From assembly GCA_050246945.1 (NCBI GenBank), contig JBFWVC010000008.1:62001-126000 (forward strand): 64,000 bases of DNA. Direction: 5' to 3'. The position numbers and the translations under genes are program-made. Under the pieces are notes generated by a model. That model saw only the letters and a list, made by a program, of their open reading frames with translations, made no database searches and had not been told where the DNA came from. The DNA is from JAEUMD01 sp050246945. Lineage in GTDB: Bacteria > Pseudomonadota > Alphaproteobacteria > Rhizobiales > Hyphomicrobiaceae. Each line of letters opens with the position of its first letter. The stretch's first letter is position 1. Below are positions 62,710-64,000 of this stretch, piece by piece.

Positions 62710-63504
62710 TCACACGGCGACGGGCGCCTTGATATGCGGATGAGGATCGTAGCCCGTGATACTGAAATCCTCGTACTGGAATTCGAAGATGGATGTCACG
62801 TGGGAATTGATGTGCAACGTCGGCAGAGGGCGTGGCGCCCGGCTTAATTGCTCATCCGCCTGCTGCAGATGGTTGAGGTAGAGATGCGCGTCACCGAAAG
62901 TGTGCACGAAATCCCCGACGCCCAGCCCCGCAACCTGCGCCACCATATGCGTCAGCAGAGCATAGGATGCAATGTTGAACGGAACTCCGAGGAAGATGTC
63001 CGCTGAGCGCTGATAGAGCTGGCACGAGAGCCTGCCCTCAGCCACGTAGAACTGGAAAAGGCAGTGGCACGGTGCCAGCGCCATCTGCGGTATGTCTGCC
63101 GGGTTCCAGGCCGAAACGATGATCCGGCGGCTATCCGGATCGCGCCTGATCAGATCCACCGCCTGTGAGATCTGGTCGATGGTGCGCCCGTCCGGCGCCG
63201 CCCAGGACCGCCACTGCTTGCCGTATACCGGACCGAGGTCACCATTCTCGTCAGCCCATTCGTCCCAGATCGAGACCCCATGCCTCTTCAGGTATCCGAC
63301 GTTGGTGTCGCCGGCGAGAAACCAGATCAGCTCGTGCACGATCGACTTCATGTGGAGCTTCTTTGTCGTGACCAGCGGAAAGCCTTTCGCAAGGTCGAAG
63401 CGCATCTGAAACCCGAACACCGATCGCGTGCCGGTACCGGTGCGGTCGTGCTTCTCCGCGCCGTTGTCACGCACATGACGCAGGAGATCGAGATATTGCT
63501 GCAT
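62710..63504 (-). CDS. thyA: Thymidylate synthase
   Basis: 264 residues from ATG 63504, preceded by GGGGGACC, exactly the length of E. coli ThyA. The active-site Cys146 is in MALAPCHCLFQFY; other marks are RTGTGTRSVFG, LWFLAG-like ELIWFLAGDTNV, WAPDG-like WRSWAAPDG and SYALLTHM, LYLNHLQQ. It methylates dUMP to dTMP using methylenetetrahydrofolate. Together with the downstream dihydrofolate reductase it closes the folate cycle for DNA synthesis. Confidence 0.97.
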   Translation of the reverse strand: MQQYLDLLRHVRDNGAEKHDRTGTGTRSVFGFQMRFDLAKGFPLVTTKKLHMKSIVHELIWFLAGDTNVGYLKRHGVSIWDEWADENGDLGPVYGKQWRSWAAPDGRTIDQISQAVDLIRRDPDSRRIIVSAWNPADIPQMALAPCHCLFQFYVAEGRLSCQLYQRSADIFLGVPFNIASYALLTHMVAQVAGLGVGDFVHTFGDAHLYLNHLQQADEQLSRAPRPLPTLHINSHVTSIFEFQYEDFSITGYDPHPHIKAPVAV

Positions 63505-63615
63505 CGAAGGTCCCCCTGAAGCCATTGCGGCCCGAGCCCCGCAAACCGGACGGCGGGCAGACGTCGTCGCCGCATCCACGTTCACGTAGACTTGATCCTG
63601 ACCTGGATGCCCCGG

Positions 63616-64000
63616 TCAGCCCGGCGCCGCAACCGGGATATCCACAGCCAAGAGCACGATGAGCGCACTCAGGTTGTAGGCGGCATGGCAGAACACCGGC
63701 ACCCGAAGACTGCCTGTTTTGACGAGCAACCACGCGAAGTAGAGCCCGACGAGGAACACCTCCACAAGTCCTGCGACCGAATAGCCGGCGTGCAGTGCCG
63801 CCCAGCCCGCCGACGTGACGACTGCCGCCCCTCCGGTTCCGAGCCGTGAACTGGCCAGCGCAGGAAAGAGAAATCCCCGAAACATGAGTTCTTCCATCAC
63901 CGGCGCGCCGACGACGATGACAAACACCGCCAGCGGCCATGCCGGCGACCGGATCAGGTCCGCATATAGTGTCAGATCCCTGACGACGCGCTCCGGTTCC
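63616..64000 (-). CDS. CPBP intramembrane metalloprotease, C-terminal part (partial)
   Basis: The frame is open to the right edge, so the N-terminal part is missing; 128 residues remain. The Abi/CAAX protease motifs are present in order: the Glu-Glu pair with Arg in PVMEELMFRGFLFPAL, the His in WAALHAGYS, and the C-terminal HAAYNLSAL. At least three membrane segments follow one another. Members cleave or bind membrane substrates; bacterial ones have varied or unknown roles. It lies 111 bp upstream of thyA on the same strand. Confidence 0.85.
   Translation of the reverse strand, partial: EPERVVRDLTLYADLIRSPAWPLAVFVIVVGAPVMEELMFRGFLFPALASSRLGTGGAAVVTSAGWAALHAGYSVAGLVEVFLVGLYFAWLLVKTGSLRVPVFCHAAYNLSALIVLLAVDIPVAAPG

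Overview
The window is about 64 kb of GC-rich chromosomal DNA from an alphaproteobacterium, most likely of the order Hyphomicrobiales (Rhizobiales). This rests on the gene families and gene order (thyA - folA - hflK - hflC - DUF2065 - degP-like; pssA next to psd), on a fused indolepyruvate:ferredoxin oxidoreductase, and on short mosaic intergenic repeats of a kind known from this group. A serine/alanine-glyoxylate aminotransferase, a 2-hydroxyacid reductase and an acetate symporter suggest C1/C2 organic acid metabolism, but genus cannot be fixed from sequence alone. No rRNA, tRNA, CRISPR array, prophage or intact insertion sequence was seen.

Region by region. 1-2774: 3' part of an indolepyruvate:ferredoxin oxidoreductase. 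2801-3042: two intergenic repeats. 3052-10713: a signalling locus with an output-less CHASE2 receptor plus a FecR-domain protein on the minus strand and, divergently, a coiled-coil protein, a membrane protein ending in an OmpA peptidoglycan-binding domain, a Rab/Ras-like small GTPase, a soluble histidine kinase and a single-domain response regulator. This is the best candidate for an undescribed system. 10743-20431: LysR regulator and methylmalonate-semialdehyde dehydrogenase, a small Cys-rich exported protein, an SLC13 carrier, the DUF485/ActP acetate uptake pair flanked by a decayed and an intact universal stress protein, and a haloacid dehalogenase-like hydrolase. 20666-28297: glyoxylate-linked aminotransferase, a TRAP transporter with amidase and a small membrane protein, then a 2-hydroxyacid dehydrogenase.

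29078-43847: a near-complete Wzx/Wzy-type exopolysaccharide locus. It has an outer-membrane export lipoprotein plus beta-barrel, a chain-length regulator whose kinase P-loop lacks its lysine, an initiating sugar-phosphate transferase, polymerase, flippase and four glycosyltransferases. 44415-51494: a TonB-ExbB-ExbD energy module divergent from a TonB-dependent receptor with a Pro-rich N-terminus, and another outer-membrane protein. 51854-54798: soluble histidine kinase next to a HerA-like ATPase. 55134-64000: envelope and housekeeping genes on the minus strand (phosphatidylserine synthase and decarboxylase, DegP-like protease, HflK/HflC, dihydrofolate reductase, thymidylate synthase, and a CPBP protease cut by the window edge).

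Much of the window concerns the cell envelope: signalling across it, polysaccharide export, TonB-dependent import, phospholipid synthesis and membrane protein quality control. Start codons were moved inward from the longest reading frame wherever a ribosome-binding site and the N-terminal sequence supported it. All functions are read from sequence motifs and family knowledge; no database search was run.
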